The notes under the pieces are model-generated. The model was not told the DNA's origin and searched no databases. It was given only the letters and a program-made list of their open reading frames with translations. DNA of 64,000 nt from NCBI GenBank assembly GCA_937898885.1, contig CALDKD010000013.1, positions 72,009 to 136,008 of the forward strand. The letters run 5' to 3'. The stretch is from an uncultured Bacteroidales bacterium. GTDB lineage: Bacteria > Bacteroidota > Bacteroidia > Bacteroidales > Bacteroidaceae. Shown piece after piece: positions 27,679-36,821 of the stretch. A program made the position numbers and the translations under genes. Positions within the stretch are counted from its first letter, which is position 1. The number at the start of each line of letters is the position of its first letter.

Positions 27679-27709
27679 CAAAAATAGACAAATAATGACA
27701 AATGAGCAA
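27679..27709 (-). promoter_or_regulatory. Bacteroides-type promoter of hemD
   Basis: The minus strand has TTGC at 27706-27709 and TATTTTTG at 27679-27686, separated by 19 bases. Both the -7 box and the spacing fit the consensus. The leader to the hemD ATG would be about 70 nt. Confidence 0.6.
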
Positions 27710-27746
27710 GGAAACACCTATTAATAAATCAAAAAGAAAACTATGG

Positions 27747-28337
27747 CTATCTATTTGGAGCCATTTTGCCAAGTCCGGTATCCCATTCAGGCGTTTTCCG
27801 CAACTGATCCATAACAGCAGCCGGATCAGAGGCCACAGACCACAGCTCAAGATGTACCGGGCGCATAAAACCCTCGTCTGACTGACGCTGAAGGTGCTGT
27901 AGGAAATAATCAAAATAGCCATTTGAGTTCATTATGACAACAGGGCTTGACAAGAGTCCCAGTTGTTTCAACGTCAGCACCTCAGTCAATTCATCAAGAG
28001 TACCGCATCCTCCAGGCATAGTAACTATGGCATCGGCCAGCCCGAACATTCTCTGCTTGCGCTCGTGCATGGTCCCGGTCACCACCACATCCCTGATACC
28101 TTTGTGAAGCCACCCGGCCTCAATCATAAATTGAGGAATCACGGCAGTTACCTTGCCGCCAACGCTCAACGCGCCGTCCTCAACGCCGGCCATAAGTCCC
28201 ATTGAGCCTCCACCGGTAACAAGACCTATTCCATTGAGGGCAAGCAGTCTTCCAAGCTCAAAAGCCTGATCAAGGTAAACCTGAGCTGTATTCGGACTGG
28301 AGGCACAAAACACACAGACACTTTTAATATTCTCCAT
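27747..28337 (-). CDS. LOG-family protein (putative nucleoside 5'-monophosphate phosphoribohydrolase)
   Basis: A 196-residue Rossmann-fold protein. The start MENIKSVCVFCASS at 28337 is chosen; the in-frame extension upstream crosses the rpsO terminator. The diagnostic LOG motif PGGCGTLDELTE (PGGxGTxxE) is present, and GLVTGGGSMGLM is the nucleotide-binding loop. Bacterial LOG proteins cleave the N-glycosidic bond of nucleoside monophosphates, and plant homologues activate cytokinins. The physiological substrate in Bacteroidales is not settled. It lies between rpsO and hemD on the same strand but has terminators or promoters on both sides. Confidence 0.88.
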   Translation of the reverse strand: MENIKSVCVFCASSPNTAQVYLDQAFELGRLLALNGIGLVTGGGSMGLMAGVEDGALSVGGKVTAVIPQFMIEAGWLHKGIRDVVVTGTMHERKQRMFGLADAIVTMPGGCGTLDELTEVLTLKQLGLLSSPVVIMNSNGYFDYFLQHLQRQSDEGFMRPVHLELWSVASDPAAVMDQLRKTPEWDTGLGKMAPNR

Positions 28338-28367
28338 AAGAGCACATATATACAAGGTAATACATAC

Positions 28368-28402
28368 GAAAAAAGCCGCAACCAAAAGGCGCGGCTCTTT
28401 CT
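28368..28402 (-). terminator. rpsO terminator
   Basis: On the minus strand GAGCCGC and GCGGCT form a stem with an 11-base loop, followed by TTTTTT. It lies 15 bases after the rpsO stop. Confidence 0.85.
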
Positions 28403-28416
28403 GAGGTAAGACAGCC

Positions 28417-28686
28417 TTACTTGCGCAGTCCCAAAGCCTTGACAATTGCGCGGTAACGCTCAATATCCTTACTCTTAAGGTAATTGAGCAAAGCGCGACG
28501 CTTGCCTACCAGCTGGGTCAGAGCCCTTTCAGTGCTATAATCTTTACGGTTCACCTTAAGGTGCTCCGTCAGGTGGGAAATACGGTATGAGAACAGGGCT
28601 ATCTGAGCCTCAGGTGAGCCAGTATCCGTGTTAGACTTTCCGTACTGTCCAAAGATCTCTTGTTTTTTCTCTTTGTCTAAATACAT
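28417..28686 (-). CDS. rpsO: 30S ribosomal protein S15
   Basis: An 89-residue protein with the S15 signature: TGSPEAQIALFSYRISHLTEHLKVN and KDYSTERALTQLVGKRRALLNYL. S15 binds 16S rRNA early in small-subunit assembly. The start MYLDKEKK at 28686 gives the family's normal length; the in-frame upstream Met lies beyond a stretch of T residues in the leader. It is divergent from typA and has its own terminator, so it is monocistronic. Confidence 0.97.
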   Translation of the reverse strand: MYLDKEKKQEIFGQYGKSNTDTGSPEAQIALFSYRISHLTEHLKVNRKDYSTERALTQLVGKRRALLNYLKSKDIERYRAIVKALGLRK

Positions 28687-28713
28687 TTCTCTCTTTTTTT
28701 TATTTAGCGGGCG

Positions 28714-28721
28714 CAAAGTTA
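28714..28721 (-). promoter_or_regulatory. Promoter -7 element of rpsO
   Basis: TAACTTTG on the minus strand, 27 bases upstream of the rpsO ATG. TTGG lies 19 bases further upstream at 28741-28744 as a possible -33 box. Confidence 0.5.
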
Positions 28722-28766
28722 GGTCTTCTTTTTATCTTAACCAAACGATTTCTTGATTTTTTGCCG

Positions 28767-28774
28767 TAACTTTG
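28767..28774 (+). promoter_or_regulatory. Promoter -7 element of typA
   Basis: TAACTTTG followed by C on the plus strand, 21 bases upstream of the typA ATG, divergent from the rpsO promoter in the same 109-bp gap. Confidence 0.5.
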
Positions 28775-28795
28775 CAGCCGAATTAACAAGAAACG

Positions 28796-30589
28796 ATGGA
28801 AATAAGGAACATTGCCATTATCGCGCACGTAGACCACGGCAAAACCACACTTGTGGACAAGATGATGATGGCCGGTAATCTCTTCAGGGAGAACCAGGCC
28901 AAGGGTGAACTGATGCTTGACAACAACGATCTTGAGAGGGAAAGAGGAATAACCATTCTCTCCAAGAACGTGTCTATTATTTATAAAGATGTAAAGATTA
29001 ACATCATCGACACTCCAGGCCACTCCGATTTCGGAGGAGAGGTTGAGCGCGTGCTCAATATGGCAGACGGTTGCATTCTGCTGGTGGATGCCTTTGAAGG
29101 ACCTATGCCACAGACAAGATTCGTTCTCCAGAAAGCACTTGAGATTGGTCTGAAACCGATTGTCGTAGTAAACAAGGTTGACAAACCCAACTGTCGTCCG
29201 GAAGAAGTCTATGAGATGGTGTTTGACCTGATGTTCGCATTGAATGCCACTGAGGATCAGCTTGACTTCCCGGTACTTTACGGCTCGGCCAAACAAGGCT
29301 GGATGAGTGAGGACTGGAAACAGCCTACAAGCAACATACTGCCTCTGCTCGACGCCATCATAAAGTATATACCGGCACCCAAAAAGAAGGAAGGCTCGCT
29401 GCAGATGCTTATCACATCACTCGACTACTCCTCTTATACCGGACGTATCGCTATCGGACGTATCAACAGAGGTACCATCAGAGACGGTATGACCTGCTCA
29501 CTGGCTCACCGCGACGGAAGCATTGAGAAGGTAAAGATCAAAGAGCTGCACACCTTTGAGGGTATGGGACGAAAGAAGACTGCAGAAGTGGGTTTCGGTG
29601 ATATCTGCGCCATTGTAGGACTGGAGAAGTTTGAGATTGGCGACACCATCTGCGATTCCGAGAACCCGGATCCGCTTCCTCCTATCGCCATAGATGAGCC
29701 CACAATGAGCATGCTCTTCACCATCAACGACTCTCCGTTCTTCGGCAAAGAGGGCAAATTTGTAACATCAAGGCACGTTTATGAAAGACTGATGCTTGAG
29801 CTTGACAAGAACCTGGCTCTGCGCGTCACGCCTGCGGAGGGCGATGGCAAATGGATTGTAGCCGGACGTGGCGTGCTTCATCTCTCCATTCTTATTGAGA
29901 CTATGCGTCGCGAGGGATACGAGCTTCAGGTTGGCCAGCCTCAGGTAATTATGAAAGAGATTGACGGACAGAAGTGCGAGCCTATAGAGGAGCTTACCAT
30001 CAGTGTACCTGAGGAGTTCAGCAGCAAGATGATAGACCTGGCAACCCGTCGCAAGGGCGATATGACATCGATGGAGACTCAGGGCGACCGCGTTATCATT
30101 ACATTCGACATACCGTCAAGAGGCATCATCGGACTACGCACCAATGTGCTTACAGCATCTCAGGGCGAGGCTATTATGGCACACCGTTTCAAAGAGTATC
30201 AGCCTTACAAGGGTGATATTGAGAGGCGTACCAACGGCTCAATGGTAGCAATGGAGACCGGCACCGTGTATGCATACGCGCTTGACAAGCTGCAGGACCG
30301 TGGCAAGTTCTTTGTCAACCCACAGGAGCAGGTCTATGCGGGTCAGGTTGTAGGAGAGCACGTTCACGAGAAGGACCTCGTAGTAAACGTGACAAAGGCA
30401 AAGCAGCTTACCAATATGCGTGCCAGCGGAGCTGACGAGAAGGCACATATCGCACCACCTGTGGTATTCTCACTTGAGGAGGCTCTTGAGTACATCAAAA
30501 ACGACGAGTACGTGGAGGTTACTCCAAAGAGTATGCGTATGCGCAAGGTTATTTTGGATGAGCTGGAGCGCAAGCGTGCCAACAAGTAA
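28796..30589 (+). CDS. typA: Ribosome-binding GTPase TypA/BipA
   Basis: A 597-residue translational GTPase. G1 is AHVDHGKT at residues 10-17, G3 is DTPGH, and G4 is NKVDKP. The effector region contains LERERGITILSKN. EF-G-like domains II, III and V follow, and the C-terminal part has the TypA-specific SRGIIGLRTNVLTASQG and SVPEEFSSKMIDLATRRKG segments. It acts on the 70S or 50S ribosome in assembly and stress or cold response. It starts a plus-strand run with a thioredoxin-fold lipoprotein gene 9 bp downstream. Confidence 0.97.
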   Translation: MEIRNIAIIAHVDHGKTTLVDKMMMAGNLFRENQAKGELMLDNNDLERERGITILSKNVSIIYKDVKINIIDTPGHSDFGGEVERVLNMADGCILLVDAFEGPMPQTRFVLQKALEIGLKPIVVVNKVDKPNCRPEEVYEMVFDLMFALNATEDQLDFPVLYGSAKQGWMSEDWKQPTSNILPLLDAIIKYIPAPKKKEGSLQMLITSLDYSSYTGRIAIGRINRGTIRDGMTCSLAHRDGSIEKVKIKELHTFEGMGRKKTAEVGFGDICAIVGLEKFEIGDTICDSENPDPLPPIAIDEPTMSMLFTINDSPFFGKEGKFVTSRHVYERLMLELDKNLALRVTPAEGDGKWIVAGRGVLHLSILIETMRREGYELQVGQPQVIMKEIDGQKCEPIEELTISVPEEFSSKMIDLATRRKGDMTSMETQGDRVIITFDIPSRGIIGLRTNVLTASQGEAIMAHRFKEYQPYKGDIERRTNGSMVAMETGTVYAYALDKLQDRGKFFVNPQEQVYAGQVVGEHVHEKDLVVNVTKAKQLTNMRASGADEKAHIAPPVVFSLEEALEYIKNDEYVEVTPKSMRMRKVILDELERKRANK

Positions 30590-30598
30590 CAACTGATA

Positions 30599-31651
30599 AT
30601 GAGTAAAAACCTCTTCCTTGCCATCCTGGCGTGCGTGACGGCATTCGCCGCCTGCTCAAGGCAGTCGGATAGTTTTGTCCTGCACGGCACAGTGACAGGA
30701 GGAGGGAACGACTCCATACTCGTTACAGGTATGGACAGCCGTTATGACCGTGTGGATACCATACGGATGGAGAACGGACGGTTCACCTATTCCTGCGATG
30801 TTGATACTGTAGTACCGCTTATTTTGCTCTTTCCTGATGGCAGGGAGGATGTGGTATTCGCCGAAAAGCATCTCACAGCATCTTTTCTCAAGGACTCAAC
30901 AGACATACCTGCCAGAATTGAAGGCGGCGAGAGCAACCTTCAGCTGGCACAGTTCCAATCTCACTTGTCCGGCAATGCCACCCCATCAGAGATCATAAAC
31001 CTCCTAGACAGTTTCATAGTCAACAATCCATTCTCGGAAGTCTCACCTTATCTTATATATAAGTATTACTTCAGGGAGCAGATTATCAGCGAGCAGCGTA
31101 CCATAGCGCTTATGGACAAGATGAGCGGTCTGATTCAGGACAATACCTTCATTCTGGGATTAAGACAGGAACTTAACAAAAAGACCAGAAACGTCGTGCA
31201 GTTAGAGAACAGGAATCTGACCGATACCGCATTCGTATCGCTACCACTTAAAGAGTGTTTCGATTCCGGCTACCAGCTGATATGTTTCTGGGCATCATGG
31301 GATGAGGCAAGCCACAAGGCGCTGAAGGAGATGAGTGAGTTGAGAGACAAGTACAAGAGAAAAGAGCTTTCACTTGCAGGAATATCCATAGATTCCAACA
31401 AGGAGAATTGGAAAAGAATCGTCATTGAAGACAGTCTTGACTACAGGCAATATATCGATGCCGGAGGATGGCAAGGCCCAATCGCCTCACAATTCGAGCT
31501 CAGGGAGCTTCCATACTATACTCTGCTGGGACCACAGCGGAGAATTGTAGATAAAGGTAACTCACTTGAGTCCATTGAGCGACGTATCTCACTATTAAAC
31601 GACAAGGACAAAACAAAGAAGAAACCTGCGAAGACACCTGCAAAAAAGTAA
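30599..31651 (+). CDS. Thioredoxin-fold lipoprotein lacking the catalytic CxxC (DUF4369-like N-terminus)
   Basis: A 350-residue lipoprotein (lipobox FAACS, Cys19). The N-terminal part (about 25-120: FVLHGTVTGGGNDSILVTG) is of the DUF4369 type that precedes thioredoxin domains in Bacteroidetes. The C-terminal part (about 210-330) has the thioredoxin fold pattern LICFWASWDEASHKALKEM... LAGISIDSNKENW... and the cis-Pro loop ELPYYTLLGPQ. The usual WC-PC redox site is replaced by WDEAS, so both catalytic cysteines are missing. It is therefore probably not an oxidoreductase. The tail is lysine- and proline-rich (KKPAKTPAKK). It lies 9 bp after typA. Confidence 0.85.
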   Translation: MSKNLFLAILACVTAFAACSRQSDSFVLHGTVTGGGNDSILVTGMDSRYDRVDTIRMENGRFTYSCDVDTVVPLILLFPDGREDVVFAEKHLTASFLKDSTDIPARIEGGESNLQLAQFQSHLSGNATPSEIINLLDSFIVNNPFSEVSPYLIYKYYFREQIISEQRTIALMDKMSGLIQDNTFILGLRQELNKKTRNVVQLENRNLTDTAFVSLPLKECFDSGYQLICFWASWDEASHKALKEMSELRDKYKRKELSLAGISIDSNKENWKRIVIEDSLDYRQYIDAGGWQGPIASQFELRELPYYTLLGPQRRIVDKGNSLESIERRISLLNDKDKTKKKPAKTPAKK

Positions 31652-31716
31652 ATAACTAATCAGGCTTGACACAACACAGACATTTACAATGAGCAACACT
31701 AAATCTGATACGAGTT

Positions 31717-33288
31717 ATGTTAATCAAAGTTTTTGGAGCGGCTGTCCACGGGATAGACGCATTCGTGGTGACCATTGAGGTAAGCACCTCGCGTGGAATC
31801 AAGTTTTTTATGGTCGGGCTTCCGGACAATGCCGTCCGCGAGAGTCACGAGAGAATTGTCTCGGCGTTTCAGAACAACGGCCTTAAATTTCCATCTTGTC
31901 AGACTATAGTAAACCTGGCGCCCGCCGATGTCCGCAAGGAGGGTACGGCTTATGATTTGCCGCTGGCCATAGGAATAATGGCGGCAAGTGGTATGATTCA
32001 CACGGAGATGCTCGGGAAAAGCATCATTATGGGAGAGTTAGGCCTGGACGGAGTGCTCCACCCTGTCAAAGGCATATTGCCAATGGCCATCAAGGCACGT
32101 GAGGAGGGATTCGAGAGTATGATTCTGCCAATAGACAATGCCGATGAGGCGGCACTGGTTGACGGACTCAGAATTTATGCCGCCACCAACCTGAGGCAGG
32201 TAGCGGAATTCCTTGATGGCAAAAGTTGTATCAGCGAGTACCACAGAGCCTGTACGTTAAATGGAACCAAATCCGCCGGAGATACTCCCGATTTTTCTGA
32301 TGTACGGGGTCAGGAGAGTGTGAAAAGAGCATTGGAAGTCGCCGCCAGCGGCGGACACAACCTGATTATGATCGGGCCTCCTGGAAGCGGTAAGTCAATG
32401 ATGGCCAAATGTCTTCCATCCATATTGCCTCCGCTCACTCCGTCCGAGAGTCTTGAGACCACAAAAATCCATTCGGTAGCCGGATTGTTGAGGCCAGACA
32501 GCCCTATGCTTCTGGAGCGTCCGTTCCGAAGCCCTCATCACACAATCTCGTGCGCCGCCTTAGTGGGAGGAGGCGCCAACGCCCAACCCGGGGAAATAAG
32601 CCTTGCACATAATGGGATCCTCTATCTTGATGAGGTTGCGGAGTTCCCTCACAGCGTTCTGGAGGTGCTTCGTGGACCGTTGGAGGACCGTAGCATTCAC
32701 ATCTCACGCATCAAGTACAATGTGGTCTATCCGGCCTCATTTATGTTGGTCGCATCGATGAATCCCTGCCCTTGCGGCTACTATACCCACCCCACACGCC
32801 CCTGTACTTGCAGACCGGATGCCATAAGCAGATATCTCAACCGTATTTCCGGACCGCTCATGGACCGGTTTGACATTCAATGTGAGATCTTACCAGTCCA
32901 GTTTCACGAAATCTCAAAGAGAGCCGCAGGAGAGGGTAGCCCGGCAATCAGGGAACGGGTAATTCGCGCCAGGGCAATTCAGCAGGAGCGGTTCGCGTCA
33001 GTTACAGGCAACGGCACAAGCGCGCAGACTGAGAGCGGCGGCATCTTCTGCAACGCGCAGATGACCGACAAGATGATACGTAAGTATGCCGGGCCTGACC
33101 AGGAGGGAATAGAGATGCTACGCACGGCAATGGCACGTCTGAATTTGTCGGCACGCGCATACAACCGCATTCTCAAAGTGGCAAGAACCATAGCCGATCT
33201 GGATGGCTCGGAGCAAGTAAGGGCAAGCCATCTGGCGGAGGCAATCGGATACCGCAGTCTGGACCGTGCGGACTGGACATCCAGGTAA
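31717..33288 (+). CDS. YifB/ComM-family Mg-chelatase-like AAA+ ATPase
   Basis: A 523-residue protein with the three-part ComM layout. The N-terminal Lon-protease-like domain without its catalytic Ser-Lys spans about 1-170 (VEVSTSRGIKFFMVGLPDNAVRES type). The AAA+ domain has Walker A GPPGSGKS, Walker B LYLDEV and the RSPHHTIS box. MNPCPCGYY with CTC forms the usual cysteine cluster, and the Mg-chelatase C-terminal lid ends AYNRILKVARTIADLDGS. ComM acts as a hexameric branch-migration helicase in natural transformation of some bacteria; the role in Bacteroidales is not established. A 65-bp gap separates it from the preceding lipoprotein gene. Confidence 0.93.
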   Translation: MLIKVFGAAVHGIDAFVVTIEVSTSRGIKFFMVGLPDNAVRESHERIVSAFQNNGLKFPSCQTIVNLAPADVRKEGTAYDLPLAIGIMAASGMIHTEMLGKSIIMGELGLDGVLHPVKGILPMAIKAREEGFESMILPIDNADEAALVDGLRIYAATNLRQVAEFLDGKSCISEYHRACTLNGTKSAGDTPDFSDVRGQESVKRALEVAASGGHNLIMIGPPGSGKSMMAKCLPSILPPLTPSESLETTKIHSVAGLLRPDSPMLLERPFRSPHHTISCAALVGGGANAQPGEISLAHNGILYLDEVAEFPHSVLEVLRGPLEDRSIHISRIKYNVVYPASFMLVASMNPCPCGYYTHPTRPCTCRPDAISRYLNRISGPLMDRFDIQCEILPVQFHEISKRAAGEGSPAIRERVIRARAIQQERFASVTGNGTSAQTESGGIFCNAQMTDKMIRKYAGPDQEGIEMLRTAMARLNLSARAYNRILKVARTIADLDGSEQVRASHLAEAIGYRSLDRADWTSR

Positions 33289-33296
33289 AAAATAAT

Positions 33297-33327
33297 TTTG
33301 TACATAAAACGTTGTTTTGTACTTTCG
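33297..33327 (+). promoter_or_regulatory. Bacteroides-type promoter of the phosphopantetheinyl transferase gene
   Basis: TTTG at 33297-33300 and TACTTTCG at 33320-33327, separated by exactly 19 bases. The predicted start site is a few bases before the ATG at 33346, giving a very short leader. Confidence 0.55.
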
Positions 33328-33345
33328 CGCAACGGATAAAATCAG

Positions 33346-33963
33346 ATGACGACAAGACTATTCGACCATCCGCAGACGGTATCTGAGGAGGAATTGAACA
33401 ATGACCTGACGCTTCTTCCCGAATGGCGTCGCAAGGAGGCGCTCAGGTTCCGCTTTCACATAGACCGGATACTCTGCTGCAAGGCATACCTGCTGCTGGC
33501 CGATGAGTTACGCCTCAATTACGGCTTTCAGGTGAATCCGGATTTTGATTTCCTGGCTCACGGAAAACCCGTGCTGCGCGGTTATGATGATATACACTTC
33601 AACCTGAGTCATTGCCACAAAGGTGTGCTGTGTGCCGTAAGCCGCCAGCCTGTTGGATGCGATATCGAGGAGATTGTCAAGGATGTGAGCACTGACCTAT
33701 GCCACCATTGTATGAGTGAGCAGGAGACAGCCGGCATTTTGAATGCAGAGAATCCCTGCGAGGAGTTCACAAGGCTGTGGACCATAAAGGAGGCATACCT
33801 GAAACTCACCGGCCACGGACTGGTGGACAATCTGCCTGCATTGCTCACTCCCCAGGTTATGCGGGAAATAGAGCTTACAACTACCGTATGCCGCGACAAA
33901 GGCTTCATCTTCAGTCTTTGCGAGTGGAGAGATTCGGATAAAAAGTGTAAATTTGCGCATTAA
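33346..33963 (+). CDS. 4'-phosphopantetheinyl transferase (Sfp type)
   Basis: A 205-residue member of the Sfp/HetI branch. Motifs: FNLSHCHKGVLCAVS, VGCDIEEI with the Mg-binding Asp and Glu, and FTRLWTIKEAYLKLTGHG matching WxxKEAxxK. It transfers phosphopantetheine from CoA to a carrier protein. No polyketide or non-ribosomal peptide genes are near, so its client is unknown; acyl carrier protein is possible. It lies 23 bp before metG and has its own promoter. Confidence 0.9.
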   Translation: MTTRLFDHPQTVSEEELNNDLTLLPEWRRKEALRFRFHIDRILCCKAYLLLADELRLNYGFQVNPDFDFLAHGKPVLRGYDDIHFNLSHCHKGVLCAVSRQPVGCDIEEIVKDVSTDLCHHCMSEQETAGILNAENPCEEFTRLWTIKEAYLKLTGHGLVDNLPALLTPQVMREIELTTTVCRDKGFIFSLCEWRDSDKKCKFAH

Positions 33964-33986
33964 GATAAATCATAACATACAATAAG

Positions 33987-36047
33987 ATGAAGGAGTTCAA
34001 GAGAACACTGGTTACATCGGCACTGCCATACGCAAACGGCCCGCTGCACATAGGGCATCTGGCAGGAGCATACATACCGGCAGACATTTACGTGCGTTAC
34101 CTGAGATTGAAGAAGCAGGATGTGCTGTTCATAGGAGGAAGCGATGAGCACGGAGTACCCATCACCATCAGGGCAAGGAAAGAGGGCGTTACGCCAAAGG
34201 ACATCATAGACCGCTACCACTACCTGATGAAGGATACCTTCCAGGGAATGGGCATCTCTTTCGACGTATATGGCCGTACCAGCTCTCCTACACACGAGAA
34301 GCTTGCATCTGAATTCTTCCGCAAGCTGTACGATGAGGGTAAGTTCATACAGAAGACCAGCGAGCAGTATTACGACGAGGAGGCCAAAATGTTCCTTGCC
34401 GACAGATATATTACCGGCGAGTGCCCCCACTGCCACAACGAGAAGGCATACGGAGACCAGTGCGAGAAGTGCGGAACCGCCCTATCGCCCACCGAGCTTA
34501 TCAATCCTGTAAGTACCGTAAGCGGCAGCAAGCCTGTAATGCGCGAGACCACACACTGGTTCCTCCCGCTGGACCAGTATCAGGAGTGGCTTGAGAAATG
34601 GATTCTTGAGGGACACAAGGAGTGGCGCCCCAATGTATATGGACAGTGCAAGAGCTGGCTTGATATGGGCCTGCAGCCACGTGCCGTAAGCCGCGACCTT
34701 GACTGGGGTATCCCTGTACCTGTTGAGGGAGCCGAGGGCAAAGTGCTCTATGTATGGTTTGATGCGCCAATCGGCTATATCAGCAACACCAAGGAACTGT
34801 GCGACGCGCATCCCGAGAAAGGCAACTGGGAAACCTGGTGGAAGAGCCAGGACACCCGCCTTGTGCACTTCATCGGCAAGGACAACATAGTGTTCCACTG
34901 CATTGTATTCCCGTCCATGCTGAAAGCAGAGGGCAGCTACATACTGCCTGACAACGTGCCGAGCAACGAGTTCCTCAACCTTGAGGACGACAAGATATCA
35001 ACCTCGCGCAACTGGGCCGTCTGGGTACACGAGTATCTGCAGGATTTCCCCGGAAAGCAGGATGTACTGCGCTATGTGCTTACCGCCAACGCGCCCGAGA
35101 CCAAGGACAACAACTTTACCTGGAAAGACTTCCAGGCCCGCAACAACAACGAGCTGGTGGCCGTATATGGCAACTTCGTGAACCGGGCCCTTGTACTTAC
35201 ACAGAAGTATTTCAACGGAATTGTGCCAGAGTGCGGCGAGCTTACCGATTACGACCGCAATACCCTGAAGGAGTTTGTGGATGTAAAGCAGCAGCTTGAG
35301 ACCCTCATTGAGAATTTCAAGTTCCGCGAGGCACAGAAAGAGGCAATGAACCTGGCCCGCATAGGCAACAAATATCTGGCCGACACCGAGCCCTGGCATC
35401 TGGCCAAAACCGATATGAAGCGCGTTGAGACTATCCTCAACATCGCCCTTCAGCTGGTTGCGAATCTGGCAATTGCCTTTGAGCCTTTCCTGCCGTTCAG
35501 CAGCGACAAGCTTCGCCAGATGATTGCTCTGGATACATTTGACTGGAACGAGCTTGGCAGCCTGAAACTTCTTGCCGCCGGCCATCAGCTGAACAAGCCG
35601 GAACTCCTGTTTGAGAAGATAGAGGACGATGTCATTGAGGCTCAGATTCAGAAACTGCTCAAGACAAAAGAGGAGAACGAGAAGAAGGAGGCTGCCGCAA
35701 AACCGGCCAACCCAATCCTTCCGGACATTGAGTTCACCGACTTTGAGAAGCTTGACATACGCGTAGGAACAGTGCTGGAGTGCCAGAAGGTCCCGAAGGC
35801 AGACAAACTGCTCCAATTCAAGATAGACGATGGTCTGGGAGGCCGTACTATCCTGTCCGGCATAGCACAGTACTATCAGCCGGAGGAGCTGGTTGGCAAG
35901 CAGGTCTGCTTCATAGCAAATCTGGCACCGCGCAAGATCCGCGGCATTGAGAGCCAGGGAATGATACTCAGCGCGCTTGATGCTGACGGCACACTGGCAG
36001 TGACTACGGTACTGAAACCAGTCAAGCCCGGAAGCGAGGTCAGGTAG
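33987..36047 (+). CDS. metG: Methionyl-tRNA synthetase with C-terminal tRNA-binding domain
   Basis: A 686-residue class I synthetase. HIGH is at residues 21-24 (PYANGPLHIGH). The zinc-binding insert has GECPHCHNEKAYGDQCEKCG with two CxxC pairs. The KMSKS loop appears as DDKISTS. The last ~110 residues (DFEKLDIRVGTVLECQKVPKA to GMILSAL) form the EMAP II/Trbp111-type tRNA-binding domain. Length and layout match the long bacterial MetG form. It charges both initiator and elongator tRNA-Met. It follows the phosphopantetheinyl transferase gene by 23 bp and precedes ispD by about 63 bp. Confidence 0.97.
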   Translation: MKEFKRTLVTSALPYANGPLHIGHLAGAYIPADIYVRYLRLKKQDVLFIGGSDEHGVPITIRARKEGVTPKDIIDRYHYLMKDTFQGMGISFDVYGRTSSPTHEKLASEFFRKLYDEGKFIQKTSEQYYDEEAKMFLADRYITGECPHCHNEKAYGDQCEKCGTALSPTELINPVSTVSGSKPVMRETTHWFLPLDQYQEWLEKWILEGHKEWRPNVYGQCKSWLDMGLQPRAVSRDLDWGIPVPVEGAEGKVLYVWFDAPIGYISNTKELCDAHPEKGNWETWWKSQDTRLVHFIGKDNIVFHCIVFPSMLKAEGSYILPDNVPSNEFLNLEDDKISTSRNWAVWVHEYLQDFPGKQDVLRYVLTANAPETKDNNFTWKDFQARNNNELVAVYGNFVNRALVLTQKYFNGIVPECGELTDYDRNTLKEFVDVKQQLETLIENFKFREAQKEAMNLARIGNKYLADTEPWHLAKTDMKRVETILNIALQLVANLAIAFEPFLPFSSDKLRQMIALDTFDWNELGSLKLLAAGHQLNKPELLFEKIEDDVIEAQIQKLLKTKEENEKKEAAAKPANPILPDIEFTDFEKLDIRVGTVLECQKVPKADKLLQFKIDDGLGGRTILSGIAQYYQPEELVGKQVCFIANLAPRKIRGIESQGMILSALDADGTLAVTTVLKPVKPGSEVR

Positions 36048-36110
36048 GCGCTTGGCTATTGGCTGTTGGCGACCATGCGGATGGTAGGACGTTGGCAATA
36101 TTAGAGGATT

Positions 36111-36821
36111 TTGAGGAATATTGGTATTATTTTGGCGGGGGGAAGCGGAACAAGACTGGGAGCGGTCGTTCCCAAGCAGTTCCTTACTCTGGCAGGCAAA
36201 AGCGTGCTGGAGCACTCTGTCGATACATTCCACAATCATCCACTCATTGACGAGATGGTCATTGTCTGTGCCAGCGACTGGATAGACAAGGTGTGTCAGA
36301 TTGCCAGAGAGAAGCGCTGGAGCAAGGTGAGACACATCATAGCGGGAGGAGCGGAGAGATACCTTTCCAGCCTGAATGCTATGGAGTTGTATCGTACAGA
36401 GCCCGAGTGCAACCTGATATTCCACGATGCCGCCAGACCTTTGGTCAGCCCACGCATCATAACAGACACCATACGCGCACTGGACGAATGGCAGGCCGTA
36501 GATGCGGCAATGCCGGCCACCGACACAATAGTCAGCACCCGTCAGGACCAGCCGGTAATAACAGCAATACCAGACCGCAGCCTTCTCTATTGCGAGCAGA
36601 CACCGCAAGGCTTCCGCAAGAGCATCATCGAGAAGGCGTACAGACTGGCCCTTCAGGACCCAGGCTTCAAATCGACCGATGACTGCGGCACAGTGGTGAG
36701 GTATCTGCCCGACATACCCGTCTTTCTGGTACGCGGAGAGCAGGCAAATATGAAACTGACATACGCCGAGGACATACCGGTATTGGAAGCATTGTACAAA
36801 CAACAGAAAGCAAACGTATGA
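36111..36821 (+). CDS. IspD/TarI-family cytidylyltransferase (TTG start)
   Basis: A 236-residue nucleotidyltransferase. The N-terminal GIILAGGSGTRLGAVVPKQFLTLAGKS is the CTP-binding loop, with the family's HDAARPLV motif further on, and EQTPQGFR and STDDCGTVVRYL near the end. The fold could be 2-C-methyl-D-erythritol 4-phosphate cytidylyltransferase (isoprenoid pathway) or D-ribitol-5-phosphate cytidylyltransferase; IspD and TarI are not safely separated by eye. The TTG at 36111 is chosen because the only in-frame ATG upstream is cut off by a TAG at 36103-36105. Its TGA overlaps the start of the next gene (ATGA), so a glycosyltransferase is translationally coupled to it. Confidence 0.82.
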   Translation: MRNIGIILAGGSGTRLGAVVPKQFLTLAGKSVLEHSVDTFHNHPLIDEMVIVCASDWIDKVCQIAREKRWSKVRHIIAGGAERYLSSLNAMELYRTEPECNLIFHDAARPLVSPRIITDTIRALDEWQAVDAAMPATDTIVSTRQDQPVITAIPDRSLLYCEQTPQGFRKSIIEKAYRLALQDPGFKSTDDCGTVVRYLPDIPVFLVRGEQANMKLTYAEDIPVLEALYKQQKANV

